This document shows, one piece after another, positions 42,232 to 43,005 of a DNA stretch of 43,005 nt; position 1 is the stretch's first letter, and each line of letters opens with the position of its first letter. The position numbers and the translations under genes were made by a program. The notes under the pieces were generated by a model. That model did not search any database. It saw only the letters and a program-made list of their open reading frames with translations, and had not been told where the DNA came from. The DNA comes from Ignavibacteria bacterium (GTDB lineage Bacteria > Bacteroidota > Ignavibacteria > UBA10030 > SZUA-254), in assembly GCA_016178595.1 (NCBI GenBank), contig JACOSY010000028.1, forward strand, positions 1 through 43,005, in the 5' to 3' direction.

Positions 42232-42318
42232 CCGTTTCCCTACGCTGGCATAATCCAGATCAGGTTCCTAGGGTGTAATCTCAGTCCCGGCTGTTATTCT
42301 CCGGGACACCCCTAACGG
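42232..42318 (-). ncRNA. TPP riboswitch (THI box)
   Basis: Read on the minus strand, the element opens with CCGTTAGGGGTG, continues with CTGAGATTACACCC, then GAACCTGATCTGGATTATGCC and AGCGTAGGGAAACGG. These are the conserved TPP-aptamer segments: the CUGAGA pyrimidine-sensor helix and the ACCUGAUCUGG-UAAUGCCAGCG pyrophosphate-sensor helix. Closing stem P1 is CCGTT with AACGG. It lies 182 bases upstream of the TonB receptor and in the same orientation as the receptor-thiN-transporter operon. TPP binding should lower expression. Confidence 0.96.
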
Positions 42319-42325
42319 AGTTCAC

Positions 42326-42358
42326 CAAAAGATACGGAGATGGGGGGAAGAATGCAAA
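42326..42358 (-). promoter_or_regulatory. Putative FCB-type promoter of the thiamine operon
   Basis: On the minus strand TTTG (42358-42355), a 20-base spacer, then TATCTTTTG (42334-42326). The -7 box has one extra T compared with TAnnTTTG. Transcription would start just before the riboswitch. Confidence 0.5.
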
Positions 42359-42416
42359 TTGTTTCTGTTGTCATGCCATACATGGATTCCGACTGGAAGC
42401 ATGTCGGAATGACTAT

Positions 42417-42444
42417 GTTGTCGAGCGTTCAGCTCTCGAACAAC
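42417..42444. repeat. Degenerate relative of the 32553-32581 palindrome
   Basis: The sequence runs GTTGTCGAGCGTTCAGCTCT then CGAACAAC. It shares the GTTGT...CGA...TTCA...TCGAACAAC frame with the perfect palindrome at 32553-32581 but its arms are imperfect. It lies between the thiamine operon promoter and the 3' end of the YdeI-like gene. Confidence 0.45.
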
Positions 42445-42455
42445 GATTCCACAGT

Positions 42456-42803
42456 TCACTTCCTCATATACTTCCAATTCCTCGATTTCCCTTCCGCCAT
42501 CCACTCGACGGCAGTTGCGAGACGGCTGTTGCGGGTCTCCTCCGTCTTCGCTTCCGTAATCCACTCGAGGTACTCCTTCTTGTGGGAGTAGCTGAAGCTC
42601 TCGAAGGTCACGAGTGCCTTTTTGTTCTTGCGAAGAGCTGCCACGAAGTAGTCCGGCACGACGAGTTCTGTCTTTGGCTTTTTTGGTTTTGGCGGAAGTT
42701 TTATTCCATCATCGTTCAACTTTTTTGCCTGCTTCATGAGATCAATAATTACTCTATCGGGCGGAAGGTCTTTCAGAGAAGTAATTCTTCCCATATTGCC
42801 CAT
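42456..42803 (-). CDS. YdeI/OmpD-associated (OmdA)-like protein
   Basis: This 115-residue protein has the OmdA/YdeI C-terminal domain: VVPDYFVAALRKNKKALVTF, ESFSYSHKKEYLEWI, TEAKTEETRNSRLATAVEWM. The family has been linked to bacteriocin protection and outer-membrane-protein-associated phenotypes, with the mechanism unclear. A Pro/Lys-rich linker (KLPPKPKKPKTE) precedes the domain. ATG 42803 is chosen because AAGGAGG lies eight bases upstream. The open frame continues back to 42932, but that extension overlaps the IS30 end and is probably not translated. The IS therefore inserted about 70 bases upstream of the gene and may have displaced its promoter. Confidence 0.82.
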   Translation of the reverse strand: MGNMGRITSLKDLPPDRVIIDLMKQAKKLNDDGIKLPPKPKKPKTELVVPDYFVAALRKNKKALVTFESFSYSHKKEYLEWITEAKTEETRNSRLATAVEWMAEGKSRNWKYMRK

Positions 42804-42875
42804 TGCATCTCCTCCTTGATTGCGTCGTTCTTGCAAATAATTCTTAGGATCATTCAGCAATTTCGATTTCATGAG

Positions 42876-42896
42876 TTCTACAAGGAAGTGCAACAC
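42876..42896 (+). repeat. Left terminal inverted repeat of the IS30 element
   Basis: These 21 bases match the reverse complement of 113-133 at 16 positions, including an unbroken AAGTGCAACAC. It lies 29 bases before the transposase start codon, as expected for an IS30 left end. Confidence 0.7.
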
Positions 42897-42925
42897 TCCA
42901 GGAGAGAATTTGTTATTCTTGGAGT

Positions 42926-43005
42926 ATGGCACCTATACCACAGTATCATCAACTGTCTCTTGATGAAAGAGATCATATTGCCGTCTATCGGGCTCAGGGG
43001 TTGTC
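42926..43005 (+). CDS. IS30-family transposase, N-terminal fragment (cut by window end)
   Basis: ATG 42926 opens a frame running off the window after 26 codons. MAPIPQYHQLSLDERDHIAV followed by YRAQGLS matches the N-terminal helix-turn-helix of IS30 transposases (YxxLxxxER..I....xxGxS). TTGGAG precedes the start. Same family and orientation as the C-terminal fragment at 1-132. Confidence 0.85.
   Translation, partial: MAPIPQYHQLSLDERDHIAVYRAQGL

Noticed and set aside
42804-42932. N-terminal extension of the YdeI-like protein from ATG 42932
   Set aside because: It would start inside the IS30 end, lacks a ribosome binding site and adds residues outside the family domain; ATG 42803 has a strong AAGGAGG.

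Overview
The window looks like a chromosomal contig from an uncultured Ignavibacteria-type bacterium (Bacteroidota/Chlorobiota side of the FCB superphylum). The reasons are: three secreted proteins end in a type IX secretion (T9SS) type A sorting domain with the YPNPFNP signature; promoters read TTG-N19/20-TAtnTTt(G), as in Bacteroidota, rather than sigma70 -35/-10; some genes lack Shine-Dalgarno sequences; and the lepA-lepB-lepB-hemW order and a GT117 (DUF2723) membrane protein fit that group. No tRNA, rRNA, CRISPR array or phage module was seen. Taxonomy is inference from these traits only.

Layout. 1-133: 3' end of an IS30-family transposase with its terminal repeat. 152-6089: an AT-rich block of secreted proteins: a truncated gene remnant, two unknown exported proteins, a propeller T9SS protein and a metzincin/beta-helix T9SS protein. 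6090-6742: no gene, but a degenerate 21-bp periodic repeat, a hairpin cluster and a terminator. 6743-8872 (minus): Asp-box propeller T9SS protein. 9082-13812: lepA, two tandem signal peptidases I and hemW. 13912-16671: GT117. 16720-24835: a tightly packed surface-polysaccharide locus with a GDP-D-rhamnose route (gmd, rmd-like), three GT4 glycosyltransferases, a Wzx-type flippase and an unusual polysaccharide deacetylase with an extra N-terminal domain. 25022-28778: CYTH protein plus guanylate-kinase-like pair, a lipoprotein, a glycerophosphodiesterase and an AHSA1/SRPBCC protein. 28827-29040: decayed DUF3471 pseudogene. 29128-31953: M16 peptidase. 31981-32581: a nest of palindromic repeats with one element inserted inside another. 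32600-37576: VOC protein, glycogen-debranching-type GH133 enzyme, a small membrane protein and a secreted DinB-like protein.

42318-37631 (minus) is the most coherent system. A TPP riboswitch with a visible terminator/antiterminator platform heads an operon of a TonB-dependent receptor, a thiamine pyrophosphokinase and a sodium:solute symporter-type transporter. Together these read as an outer-membrane-to-cytoplasm thiamine uptake and activation pathway, with an SSS-family protein where other Bacteroidota commonly have PnuT. The transporter gene carries an in-frame palindromic insertion of about 36 codons.

The window ends with a YdeI/OmdA-like gene (minus) and the 5' end of an IS30 transposase in the same orientation as the fragment at base 1. 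Both ends enter the IS by about 130 bp, which suggests that assembly stopped at a repeated IS.
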